DNA from: Sinonovacula constricta
Lineage: Eukaryota; Mollusca; Bivalvia; Cardiida; Solecurtidae
Direction of reading: 5' to 3'
Assembly (NCBI GenBank): GCA_007844125.1
Contig: CM017569.1
Span: forward strand, 6,969,964-7,033,963
Length of the DNA stretch: 64,000 nt
Numbering within the stretch: the stretch's first letter is position 1; each line of letters opens with the position of its first letter. Made by a program: the position numbers and the translations under genes. Positions 1-12,314 of the stretch are shown in pieces. Under the pieces are notes generated by a model. The model saw nothing but the letters and a program-made list of their open reading frames with translations, did not search any database and had not been told where the DNA came from.

Positions 1-657
1 TTTTTTCACCAATCCATCGTTAATACTTAAGGTAACAGTATGTACCAACATCTCTTTCTTTGCATCAAATAAATTCTTCAATTCTTACATATTCGGCATT
101 AAGTACTACAATCAACATTTATAGTATGTGATCCTATGAGAATGTGCTTTAAAACTGTATGTCCTTGTATAAATTTGAAATTTGCTGGAAAATTTACGGA
201 TTTAGCTATTTTCAGTATAGACGTTTTGGTAGAAAATTGACCGGGATTATTTCAATCAACCCAGTTTAAAGAGACAATGTCACAAACGACACAACATTGA
301 TATGCTATTTGTTTGGTATTAAACACACAGTGTATTTAAAATCTGTAATTGGATATAGAATGTGGATTTATAGCGAACTAAAATATATTCGGAAATATCT
401 TTGTACTTTTCAATGTTAACCTAAACCCTAAAAAAGGAAAAGACAGCATAAGAAGATTACCGTAAAATCAACATTAAAATTTTGTGGACAATGTCTTCTT
501 TGTTTAAATAGTAAAAACATTAAAGGTTGATTATGCAAAATGTATTTAGCAAACCACATTTGGATCCTGGTTCTGTGTCCGTGACCGTGTCTCTTTAACC
601 ACGTGGTCAATATGGAAGAACACTGATTAATAACTTGGTTGAAAAGTGACAGTCCCA
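1..657 (-). other. 3' UTR and 3' flank of Nkx2-5
   Basis: AT-rich sequence downstream of the TAA stop. I find no perfect AATAAA or ATTAAA on the minus strand between 657 and 1. Only weak variants occur (TATAAA near 367-372 and 119-124, AATATA near 383-388). The true polyadenylation site may use one of these or lie beyond the window edge. A 76-aa minus-strand open frame at 428-658 begins at the stop codon of Nkx2-5 and is judged not to be a gene. Confidence 0.5.
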
Positions 658-1220
658 TTACCAGGCTCGTATGCCAGATTGGTGCATGGGCTGTTGGACG
701 TAGCTCCCGTTCTGTGGCGAGATTTGGTTAACGGGCGGGAGACTGCCCATGTTGACACTGTTATACGAGGGTGAGGTGTAGGAAGAAGAGTATGGGAACA
801 TGTTCACGTTATACGGCGGGTAGGACGGTGGCATACCGCCTCCCACCATGCACCGCTTGCCGTCACGCATCGTAATAGTGACTGGCTCCCTGCGCGGGAC
901 GGACATTGCAGACATCTCTATGTTACGGTCCATCTTCTGTCGTTTGCATTTATAACGCCTGTTCTGGAACCAAATCTTCACCTGTGTGGGGCTGAGTTTG
1001 AGCATGTTGGCCAACTGTTCTCGTTCCGGGGCCGACAGGTAGCGCTGCTGCTTGAAGCGCCGTTCGAGTTCGAACACCTGCTGCTGTGAGAAGAGAACCC
1101 TTGGCTTTCTCCGTTGTCGTTGCTTCGCCATCTGGCAGTCTCCCGACTCAGACTCTTTTTTAACGTCAGATTTTTCACTGTCTGAACCCATGTCCTCGCT
1201 TTTAATCATTTCGTCGGGAT
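658..1220 (-). CDS. Nkx2-5: Nkx2-5/tinman homeobox gene, coding exon 2 (homeodomain)
   Basis: Second and last coding exon, starting after a pyrimidine-rich AACAG acceptor and ending at TAA (660-658). Joining to exon 1 restores codon 181 (His, split C|AT) and gives a 367-aa protein. An acidic linker (about 182-210) precedes the homeodomain at 217-276, which has F8, L16, F20, W48, F49, N51 and the NK-class Tyr54. Helix 3 reads QNRRYKCKR. Arg52 and Cys56 separate it from the Nkx2-1/2-2 (scarecrow/vnd) group, which has NHRYKMKR. Residues 290-306 ([14 protein letters not shown]) form the NK2-specific domain, and the protein ends GIRAW, the terminal box of vertebrate NKX2-5. So this is a tinman/Nkx2-3/5/6 orthologue; within-vertebrate paralogy does not apply to a protostome gene. 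Family knowledge: it binds TYAAGTG sites. The homeodomain is uninterrupted and no frameshift was seen. Confidence 0.96.
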
Positions 1221-1480
1221 CTGTTAAAAAGAAAAGGGATGGACTCATTATAATGATACCAGAACTTTCATTAGAATGCTTACTAAATATAAGAAAAGTG
1301 ATTTTAGGTGGATTGAATATTTTATTGACGGTTTTATAAAAGTTTACATGTTCTTTATGTGGAGAAAAGAGTCTAAGGACTGCTAGAGAAACTCATCGAG
1401 AAAATATTGTATAAACAAGGTACAGAATGGCAATGACATATTAAAAAAAACGTCCTGGTTATAAGGAAACAAACTATATC

Positions 1481-1578
1481 CCCCCTCTCTCTCTCTATCT
1501 CTCTCTCTCTCCATTCTCTCTCTCTCTTCTCTCTGTCTCTCTCTCTCTGTCTCTCTGTCTCTCTGTCTTCTCTCTCTC

Positions 1579-1654
<76 letters not shown>
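1481..1654. repeat. (CT)n / (GA)n microsatellite near the 3' splice site
   Basis: An almost uninterrupted CT tract on the plus strand, so GA on the transcribed-sense strand of Nkx2-5, beginning 261 bases upstream of the exon 2 acceptor. It is interrupted by occasional T or G. Open frames full of Arg-Glu repeats here are artefacts of the tract. Confidence 0.95.
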
Positions 1655-1658
<4 letters not shown>

Positions 1659-1660
1659 AC

Positions 1661-4600
1661 ACACACATATTAAACACAGATCAGAGGCGTTTGCTGTGAC
1701 TTTTGTATACATTTACAATAAATCAATTATTTTCTATAAATCCTAAGACCAGCTTTTTGATATTATTCTTAAATCATTATATAATGGGAAGGTTTATACA
1801 ATTCAAAGAAGTCGACGAAGAACGACAACTATCAGTAAACATCATTAATCTGGAAAGTAAACACAAAACAACCTCACACAACACAGACATGTATTACATT
1901 AATTTTACAATAAACATAATGTCAACCGTCAAGACAATTTATATCATTGCATTCCTGAATATTTTTCGGTAACAGGAATGTATTTCAAACTTGTAAAAAT
2001 AAACAAAAACGTTGCCAGCTCGCAGTGAGAAGTGAAGACTGTAATAGCGAGACAGTCCGTGGGGTCGTCATTTTTTAGTTTAAACAATGCTAATGACATC
2101 ATTTAATTATCATGTTTATGTCACTGGTATGCCTTTGGTGCGACATTCTGTTATTTATAACTTGCTACATTTTCTGCCCATTCCGTACACGTAAGGAAAA
2201 ACGCCGAGTTGTGACGAATGCCTATTTATTTGCTAATGAGCCAACCGCGCTAAACATGTAGCTAAGACTTCCTAATTCCTAATCTATCTTATTTCTATTC
2301 TCCTTAGCTGCTAAGATGACTGAATACTTATTTGCATATAAAGACATTATCTTATTTTATTTACATGGAGATGCCATCCTAAAATGATACCTATGTAATT
2401 AGATTATATTTGGAGGTAAGTAGTATCGAAACTCATTTTAATGCTACCTTTAGTTTATACCTATGATTTGTCGAAAATTTGGGGTAGTTTCACGCTTTTT
2501 TACTAATGTGGTCTTTTTATTATTCAAGAAAACCGCCTTGGTTTGTGAAGTCTTCAATTTCTATGCTGATTTAGATAACATCCTAAACTTATATGTATGT
2601 CATCGAGATCTGATTTAAATTCATAAAGTTTTTTTATTTCTATTCTCATTTAGATGTCACTTTTAATTTATACGTATGTATTTGGCTTAGATTGAAATGA
2701 CATTTTTCGTCTTATTTCCCACTGTTTCATCGTTCGCAAGGTATTCCCAACTTCACTTTTTTGTTGACTCCTTAAATAGTATACATGCTATTGACGTATT
2801 CTTAAAAATAAATTACGTCCATCTTTTTTTCGTCCATCTTTTTTTCGTCCATCCTTTTAAGTCCATCCTTTTTACGTCTATGCTTTTTACGCCCATGCTG
2901 TTCATAGCACGTTTTGTTACAGCAAAACACTAGCATTTGTGTGTTCTCTTATTTCGGTTTGCTATTTTGTGCCATACCAACCTTATACTTATGTAACAGG
3001 CATTAAATGTCTAATTCTTTATTTCTATTTTTATTATACCCTTAAAATATCTATACAAAATTATTTCTTTGGCTAACACAAGTTGAGTTTATATCTTGAT
3101 TAAGGTCGTTTATCTGCCACCTAGTATATTAACACACATGTCAAATGCATTGGCATACTCAGTTCCTACTTTCTATGCACGTGTCTGATGGCACTCTGTA
3201 GCTCTAAGTATGTCATTTGCGTACGGATTTAAATATGTTTCTTATTTTAACTTAATTTAGATGCCACTCCTAAATTATAAGACTGTCATTTGCATGGCAT
3301 TGCGCGAGAGTCCCATTTGGAGGCTCAATTATTCGGTGATGGCTGGACTGGCTGGCTGATTGTGTATCGAATTTGTACAAATATTTATCCGCGTGCAGGT
3401 CTGCTAGCACACGTGTATTTATCGCCGTGTCTGAACTCCGACAATCAATCATGGCGTCCCGACAACTCCCGACGGTTGGCGCCGATCGAGCCCCCCTTCC
3501 TATCTGTTTATACACGCGGACCCTCTATTGTATACAAGTAGATTAAATTGCCTATTATTCCTACTAGAGAGAAATTTAAGAAACCCAGTTCGAATTAGTT
3601 GGCTCTGTTAGTTGTACAATTCTGCACATATATGTTACTGTTTTGTGAGTTTTTGTACAGTTTTCAGAAAGTTTGACAAACACTTTACGCACGTGTCATG
3701 TTTTTGATAGAAAATCTGCCTCTCTTATGTATGAACGCGCAAGCATATTACATTGATATTATTTCTAAAAGAAAGGAGTTTGAGAAACTCAGAAGAATGA
3801 GGATATATTTGAACTAGGAAGAAAAATGAACAGTCCAGCCTTTTTTGACCTGCTTGTGTTTTAAGAAGATTTTAATGTTGTATTAAAATTCTGTTCCGTA
3901 TTTAAATCGATACATTTGCCCTTTTACCCAGTGATGTCCTGGGATGAAAACAGATACATGTATTCTAGTGTCTTTTATTTTAAAGTTTGTCGACTAATTC
4001 CGTCAGAAAAAATAGACTAGTTTAACAGGGATTGTTATGGGAACTTGACATCTGTACTTTTTAAAAGATTCATTCAGTAAGAGATTTCAATTGGCCATTA
4101 TTCGAAATTAAGAACCTAATCTGTTTCAGTTTTAGTTTTTAGTATATATATATAACAGATTTTTAGTTGTAAACTTATGATGGATTGGAGTCATAAAATG
4201 TGTGCTTAATAAAGTACAAGTTAAAAGTGTCAAATTATTATCATAATTATCAAATTATTTGTGGCGCAAATGTAACAGTAAAAACAATATAAATATTGTT
4301 TTTTTTTTAAATTACTTGGTGGGATTTGTTTTGGGGCTTGTATTTACCATCTCATGGACATCAGCATTTAATTTAATAAGCGAGTCAATAAGGTTTGCTT
4401 TAACAGACATCGTAACATATTTTACAATGTAAATTCACTCTAAAGCACTGCGATTCATTAACTATTTAGACCTGGCTCCTTGAATCACCAAACTGATCTA
4501 TTTCAACAATTTACAGCTATAAATTAAAACATGGACTCTTCAGGCTGAATCAAAGGATATTAAAAATATTTTATACTATGAAATACAATGCATACAAGTA

Positions 4601-5699
4601 ATTTGTTATACTAATATCAAACAATAAACATTCTATTTATATAAAGTTAAAAAAAAGTTAAAATAATTAACTATTTCAACAACATCAAACCCATATACTG
4701 TTGTAGCAACAAATTCCGCATAAAGGTCAGTAAAAGTAAACACAACAGCTACTGCCAATGGCCCTGCCACAACGATCAAGAACAAGAGCGTGAACAATTA
4801 AAACAAAATCGACAAGAAGATAAAAACAACAACACCATACCAATAAGAAAAGCAACACCAAAACGAGAATGGCAACAACAAACTAGAAATGAACTATGAG
4901 TGCATTTTTAATTAGTTATATAATTACAGATGAAGTGACTGAGAAAAACAACACAACAAAACACAGCAACCCCAGCACCCTAAAGCAAGCACTTCAGAAG
5001 TACAGTTAACAAGCAAAAACCTCCCGTTCGTCCCATGAATAAATCGTACTCTAATCGGGGATGAGTGTGTACGTCATATAGGGACGGCCTGGAAATTGTA
5101 AAATCGCAATTAGGAAAACTAAACCCCGTGCTAAAGGGGCCTCTGTTCTCGGGAAACTCCCCTCGCCATATTCCCCTCATTAAAGGAAACTCTTAACGAT
5201 AAATTAAGACCGACCCATTCTAATAAAGAAGCAATTAATTCAGCCATGAAGAACTGTTCAAGTCAACTGATACACTATTACCAGATGTCATATTCGTTTT
5301 AAATAATCGACCGGTACGTTCCTAATGGCTTGGACAAACATTACCGAGTCTTTTATCCCTCTATTTCTGACCGGTCCTAGTCTTTTTATGTGACATATAA
5401 AAAATACTTAAATCAAGACAAAACGCCCCCATCATATATTCAATTCGGAGCAAAGAGCAAATTGTTTTTCCCAATGTTCTCCTCTTTTCAAAAACACAAT
5501 TTATGGTAAAAAGTAGTATGCGACTACTGTTCAACCTGTGAATTGTCTTACAACTCCACGTAGGAATTGAAACGAATTCTAAAGTGCGTCTATCTCTAGA
5601 TACAGTTTCAAGCCTTTTTATTGTCTTTTGATTTTAACTGCAAAATATTTCTAGTTTATAACATAGTATCACGTAGAAATGAACACCAATGTCTTTAAA
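1661..5699. other. intron interior, no gene seen
   Basis: AT-rich unique-looking sequence. The only structure noted is a short degenerate tandem of a ~17-base CGTCCATCTTTTT-like unit at 2815-2901 and a CAA-rich low-complexity stretch around 4730-4890. No open frame here resembles a known protein. Confidence 0.6.
2815..2901. repeat. short ~17-bp degenerate tandem repeat
   Basis: About five copies of a unit reading roughly CGTCCATCTTTTTTT with drift to TACGTCTATGCTTTT. It lies inside the Nkx2-5 intron. Confidence 0.7.
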
Positions 5700-5758
5700 A
5701 CACACACACACACGCACACACACACGCACGCACGCACGCTCAGCACACACACACACAA
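5700..5758. repeat. (CA)n microsatellite with CG interruptions
   Basis: CACACA tract with embedded CACG units in the intron. Confidence 0.9.
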
Positions 5759-6424
5759 ATACACGCGCAAATACACCAAAATCCTAGATTAACCTTCTGA
5801 ATGCAGGCTACACTATTGAAGATCTTGATAAATATTTAAATTTACCATAATACATGTTTCTGGCATTTGTCGGTCCAGAAGTATTCGTACGCAATGACCC
5901 CGGGTTCGTCCCCAGTGCGTTCGTACACGATATTCCAGTATTATTACTAGCGTGACGATTTATATCAAACAATGTATGAAATTCCAACTTGCCAAAAAGG
6001 GTCGAACCAAACGGGAGTTCGTATCGCCTGGTTGCTACGCAAATTAGGCATAGCAACTACCAAAGAAAGATGGTTGTAAATGTTATAAGTGATCACTGCG
6101 ATGTTTCTTGTTTGAACGTGCTGTTAGAATCTGGTCCACGGTTAGAATGCTACCGCCGTGAAGAGGAAAGAAAGCAAGTTTATTCCATCCTGGAGCAGTG
6201 AACGAGCCTGATTACAAACCAAAGTGTCTAGAAAGGACATGCTTGATTGCTCTCCGGTCACAAAGGGGTGTAGAGGCGATAACAGAGAGGTATTGTTTAT
6301 ACGTGAGTAAGGTACACCAATAAGAAATGATTCAGAGTTACACTGGAAACACGTGCCTTGAGTGGCGCTAGAAAATGTCTGCATGTACAATGGTCGTCGG
6401 TATTGTCCAGGATGTCATCAGCAT

Positions 6425-6660
6425 ATTTTATTATTTCTCTGTCATTTTAAAAATACACTGCAGCGACAGGGTTACTTTCATTATAGCATAGAAAGAGTCA
6501 CAGACACATATCCGGGCAGACACAGGCCCACCATATGAACCTGGTAGAACCTGTCATATAATGTCCCTCTCTCCGACCTGGAATCGAACCTGCGCGGTGA
6601 AAGGCCAAGAAGTCAGAAGTCTTACAAAATCTGCGACTCTCTCACCCTGTTCACGTCAGA
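6425..6660 (-). mobile_element. tRNA-derived SINE copy (degenerate)
   Basis: On the minus strand a tRNA-like B box (GGTTCGATTCC, plus 6580-6590) follows a head region with AGAGAGTCGCAGA. The body continues to lower coordinates and ends in an A-rich tail (AGAAATAATAAAAT, around 6425-6438). The head shares TGACGT and AGAGTCGC with the SINE at 49808-50095, suggesting related heads. The A box is poor, so this is an old or damaged copy. Boundaries are approximate. Confidence 0.55.
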
Positions 6661-7514
6661 CATGCTGGACACAAAGTTGCATGCATGCCAAATATTTAAG
6701 ATAATAATATGGTCTTTTTATGTTTTTTTTTTATTTATGTGCAAAAGTCACTATTTTAAACTAACTATCTGACTGATAACCATCTATTTAAGGTTTTGCT
6801 GTAAATAAATGCTGATACATGCCATCTGAAATCACATATACAACTATACCAACGTACGTAGAAATACATGTCTGACACATTTGTTCCCGATTGAACACAG
6901 GTCCCAAGGCCAGAGAACGGTGTTAAATTTGTATTCTGTATGGTAAACTTCATAATAACCTTCTTTCTAAATTTATTTAGAAACTTGCAATGCATAAAAC
7001 GTAAGTAAACATAACTTTAGTTTCTTTTTCATGTCACTTTTAGACTTAGCACTTATTCAATTGTATAGACTTGTTAGTCATACAATATATATTAAAGAAA
7101 AACAAAAACACAAGTATTCATTTCTAAACTGACCTCCAAAAAAAAAAAAGAGGGCATATGTTGAAAATAGTACCGCAAATTAAATTCAGACTAGTCCATG
7201 TTTATCAGAAGGGTTGTCAGCTTTTGAAGAGCCTACTAGGGCCCGTGGCAAGGGCTTGGAGCAACTGCGAGCGCTAATAGTATCACTCCGCAGCTCATTT
7301 GACCTGACGATAAACCCCCGACCCCCTACATGGGGCCCTAATTTATAGGATAGAACTAGGAATCGTTGGAATTCTAGAAGACGAACCTTCAAAGAGAAGT
7401 GCTTGGAAACTGACACGGCAATAGAAAAATAAGTAATAAATACAGCATTTGAATGTTAAAAATAATAAAGTTACAGAAACAGAAAATGTATAACAATGAG
7501 CACACAATATAGTA

Positions 7515-8017
7515 TGTTTTGAGATACAAATCTGCGTTTGGTTTTGAGATACAAACTCTCCTTTCTGTTTTGAGATACGAATCTACATTTGGTTTTGAGA
7601 TACAAATCTGCATTTGGTTTTGAGATATAAACTCTCTTTTTGTTTTGAGATACGAATCTGCATTTTGTTTTGAGATACAAACTCTCCATTTTGTTTTGAA
7701 ATACAAATCTGAATTTCGTTTTGAAATACAAATCTACATTTTTTTTAGAAATACAAATCTGAATTTTGTTTTGAGATACAAATCTGCGTTTTGATTTGAG
7801 ATACAAATCTATATTTTGTTTTGAAATACAAATCTGAATTTTGTTTTGAAATACAAATCTACATTTTGTTTTGAAATACAAATCTGAATTTTGTTTTGAA
7901 ATACAAATCTACATTTTGTTTTGAAATACAAATCTGAATTTTGTTTTGAGATACAAATCTAAATTATGTTTTTAGATATAAATTTGCATATTGTTTCGAG
8001 GTACAAAGTTGCATTTA
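7515..8017. repeat. 25-bp minisatellite (~20 copies)
   Basis: Tandem copies of a 25-base unit containing TTTTGAAATACAAATCTG, with GAGATACAAA and CTCTCC variants. Two minus-strand open frames across it (motif ISKQN/YFKTK) exist because the unit lacks stops. They run off both ends into non-repeat DNA without any domain and are not taken as genes. The array sits in the Nkx2-5 intron. Confidence 0.95.
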
Positions 8018-11000
8018 GAAAACATCTTTATTACATATCCATATCAATTAAATTTACATTAAACAGTAATTTTGCCATAGAATGACACATGTTAAAATAA
8101 CGGAAATGATCACTAATTGCAATTTATTTCTTAACCCAAACAAAACCAAATCAACTATGATAATCAGTCATAGCAAGTTAATGACTTACAACCCGATCTT
8201 TGATTGTTCTCCATAAATATTTCCATGAAATTTTCAATAAATGTTATTGTATTTATATGTGAAAATTCATTTCAAGTGTCTGGAGCCCCGAAAACTTACG
8301 GACAATTCCATTCCCCATTGTTATGAGAACGTTTGTTTTAGATTGTGGGAAAATAAAACAAATTATTGAGGACAACGTATCAACACTACTAGCCTCCTCG
8401 TGGGAGATAGTTTGACATAACAAATACCCAACACATCACAAGTTGAGTCTTGCTAAGCCGACAAACAATTAAGAGAAGCTTACATATAACGTCTTATTAA
8501 ACAATCAATTAGTCCAAAGTGTTATTTTCTGGAGCATGCTTGCGTGTAATTGTACTCGTATTTGCTTTTTAAAAACAAAAACAAACTTACAAACTTTATT
8601 TTGTATTTATTTATATGCTATTTACAGGAATTGGTTTGTATTGTATACATGCAAATCGCATATCAAGAGTTAAGTACTTTTGTTTACAAATGAAGCATTT
8701 TGTGTTGTGTGAGTAATATGCCAGACCTATGATGCCCCTCAATCAGTCCCCACTAAAATATTGAAAGGGGTTGCTAAAACCTCTCAGAAACACGTTTAGA
8801 AGCTTTGGATGATAAAATATGAAAAACCGTGGACTTGCTATCTTAACCATTTGAAAACGTTTTAGAATCACTTTAAGAACAAATAGTCACAGTGTCATTG
8901 TTATAACATGGTGCCCAACACTCGATATAGTAGGATCAGGGCCTGTCGGTTAGTCTATGCTTGCGCAGTGACCACTCCTGGTAAAATTATATACGAATAA
9001 ATAATCTATAAGAATTTTTTGATCTTTATATTGCCACAATGAAAACTTCTGGTACCAGTATTCCAGAAAGGAATGCTCCCACTCAAATTCAAATTTGACT
9101 TTTACGTTCCTTTTAAGATTCTACCAAAATTTAACTTAAAAAGTACATTTTTATGTTCCTAAGCGTAAGGGCAATTAATCTACTATTATTAAATTGATAT
9201 AATATAATTTAATTAAAGTTATAGGTCTATATATAACACATTGCACTGGAAACGTTTCATAATGTTACATCCAATATCCAACAATGATAGCACCACGTCT
9301 GCCAATGTCCGTGCATCTGTACGCGTAAAAGCTTGTAGCGATTGCTAGAATTTTGTATGGGAACCAAGTGTTTGGATGTCGGATTAGTCCGGGCATATGA
9401 AACAAATTGTAATTTCACGAATATAAAATGGCCTTCCTGATAATCGTCCCTCCCGCGGAGTTCAAAGCATACAGGGAAAACTCCTCCACGTGAGAGAAAT
9501 AAAATCGTTCTCCTTATCGCGGCGAGTTTTGGTCGGACTATTTTCAACAGACCCGATAACATCGTGTATTAAATATTTTATTAATACTCCGACATACAAA
9601 GCATGTTGAAAGGACTAACGTTCCGCTTGTACAAGCAAGGGTTTGTCTATGCCTGTAATACTTTCACTTTTCTAAGAAATGCGAGGGTTGGTAATGTGAT
9701 GGATGTAAAAGATAGGACAAAATAGCTACCATTGTCTGGCTTCAGAAAGCGCGGTAAAGTTTAAATGTTGCCTTATTGTTTACAGTTACAAATACTGTTT
9801 GTTTACATGACTAATTAATTGAAGCGAAAAACAATCTGACAACTAAATATTGCCGGCGCTTTAAGCCTCATTTTGGTGCTTTGTTAATAAAAAGTTAATC
9901 GTGTAAACACATAAAGATGAGAAATACATATTAACCAGTTGTCAGAGACTAGACTAGCATAAATGCAATCAGAGAGTTAGTTTCTAGCTAAATGTAGGCC
10001 TTTCTAGCTACAATATCTTAAACACTATTCTTCGTCATGTCTTCAGATTACGGCCATCAAACATTGTTAGCAAACTCCATATAAAGTTAAATAGTGGTGT
10101 TAAAATGCCAATTAAGATATTTATGTAGTATATGGTTTCTAATCACGGCATAAATATATATAAAAGCATGAAATAGTTCTTGCAAAAAAACGATGATGGA
10201 ATTGAAACCAGTGTGTTATTATATTCTGTGACAATACGTTTTTGAGTATGACAACGCCTTTCCTATGTGAACAATGGCTCAAAGGGAGTTTGCGACCGTC
10301 GATAGTTAGTTAAAAAATTTGAACTTCCGGGAGCTTCCGTAAGAGGAAGTGATGTGTAAGACAATAGGCATTGTTGAAATGTAAACAAAACAGAAGAATC
10401 CCTTGACGAACTGTTCATCAATCCTTTTCCTGCTACAGCAACACAACTCTTGCTATTTCCATATTTCTGGCTAACATGTCAATGCCACAACCAATAAGCA
10501 CATTGTGTAATCTTTGCAAATAGTTCAGACACCGCTTAGACGACCAAAGTTTACTAATCTGGATCTACAATATAAGTATACACTAGTTCAATAATATTTA
10601 GAAAGTTTAGACTTAGAAGGGTGACTTTGATGTTTGCTTTCTGGATTGTTAGTCTCTATATTGTTCTAAATGGACACAATAGCTATTGTCAATGTAAACA
10701 AGAAAATACAAATAACACTATTCAGCCAATATTGCTCTGGTAAAACATCCTCAGCAACAATGTTGGAGACAAACTAAACTCTCGAGCGGTATTTATAGCA
10801 CTGACCCAGACGAAGAAAAGGGTCCAGGCATTAATGTGAGTCAATAACACTTAGCACTTATCGAACAACACAACACAAATTTCTGAATTGGTTCTTTGAA
10901 AATTCATTGTCGTCTGGATATACGGCATGCTGTAAGTGTTACCATTGCGTTAACGCACGGAAGGGAAGGAATACGAAACTTTTTTTCTGTTAAGTTTCAT

Positions 11001-12059
11001 CTTGCATTTATTTGGTGTATTGGTGCAGGGCTCAATGGGGTCTATAAGTAATGTTGAAATGTTTGTTTGTTGCGTCGCGTCTTTCTTACTTGAAAATTGT
11101 CAAAGATTTAAATTTTGTCAAACTGTTATTCCTCTCTTTTGCAAAATAATGACGTATGTTTGCCTTGTTCGGATGATATTTTGATTCTACACAAGGTTAC
11201 AAATTGTCAATGTGTTTACTTTATCACTAAACCTGCTCTGCACGAATTAATCAAGCATAGACAAATAACGAAAATCAAGATCAGTCGACTTCTGCTGGGG
11301 GCAGATTAGGACCTGCATTATATGTTACTGGGTCTACAGCATAAGATATAGATTTAATTCCTGTAGTGAAATATTGTAACTACAATACAGACAATTTGGG
11401 TTAATATAATATGCAGTACGACAGGGGTATGGGGTAGGGCGATCAAGTGTAATCCCACGAACCGGAATTTTCCCAAAAATCCACGACTAATCCGGGAATG
11501 GGTCAATCCGGGACTACATCAGCAGGATAATTGGACTATTGTCCAAAATGTAGGTCAAGTGGTAGACTAACAATCTTCTGTGCGACTCTGATTAGATTCG
11601 TCCAAAGTGCCCGTATGTACATATTCGTCCCCGCAACCCTCGTACCTCTCTCATTTCCGGAAGTACATATAAGGTCTGTTTCCGGTGATAAAATAACTAG
11701 AGATGAAGTCAGCTGCTAATGAACGGGCCTACGATCCGCCATAGACATTTGTCAACCAAATCTTTTAATTACTACTGCAAACAAGACTTTTGGGGAATTA
11801 GTAGAAATAAGTAGAAATTAGTAGAGATTAACAGAAGTTGAAGTGAAGACAGCTAAAACAACAACAACAACAAACAAACCAAACAGAAAACAACAAACAA
11901 TCATAAGCAACAAAACGGAACAACACATTAATATTTAATATGGATATAATTTGCATATACATGTAAACATTTTATTGAGCTAAATAACTGTTAAATGAGG
12001 TTGAGTCTAAACACTCACTGAACAAAACAACCGATCACTTAACTTTTTTTTCAGTGTAA
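8018..12059. other. intron interior, no gene seen
   Basis: Mostly AT-rich unique sequence. A GC-richer block at about 9257-9562 holds a 101-aa minus-strand open frame of unknown meaning. A 10-base κB-like GGAATTTTCC lies at 11464-11473. A CAA/AAC low-complexity stretch occurs at 11855-11920. Nothing else can be supported. Confidence 0.55.
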
Positions 12060-12142
12060 ATGTACACACATACACACACACACGCACACACACACACAAA
12101 CAAACAAACACACACACACACACACACAAACACACGCACACA

Positions 12143-12209
<67 letters not shown>

Positions 12210-12267
12210 AACAAACACACCCACACACACAAACACCCACACACCCACACACACACACACACACGCA

Positions 12268-12299
<32 letters not shown>

Positions 12300-12314
12300 C
12301 ATACACACGCACAA
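12060..12314. repeat. long (CA)n microsatellite
   Basis: About 250 bases of CA repeat with AAAC, ACGC and CCAC interruptions. Cys/Val-rich and His/Thr-rich open frames over it are artefacts. Confidence 0.97.

Noticed and set aside
1052..1339. 95-aa plus-strand frame and 66-aa minus frame at 978-1178
   Set aside because: Shadows of the homeodomain exon.
7389..7881. 105- and 136-aa minus-strand frames (FKTK/ISKQN repeats)
   Set aside because: Created by the 25-bp minisatellite. They overlap in different frames.
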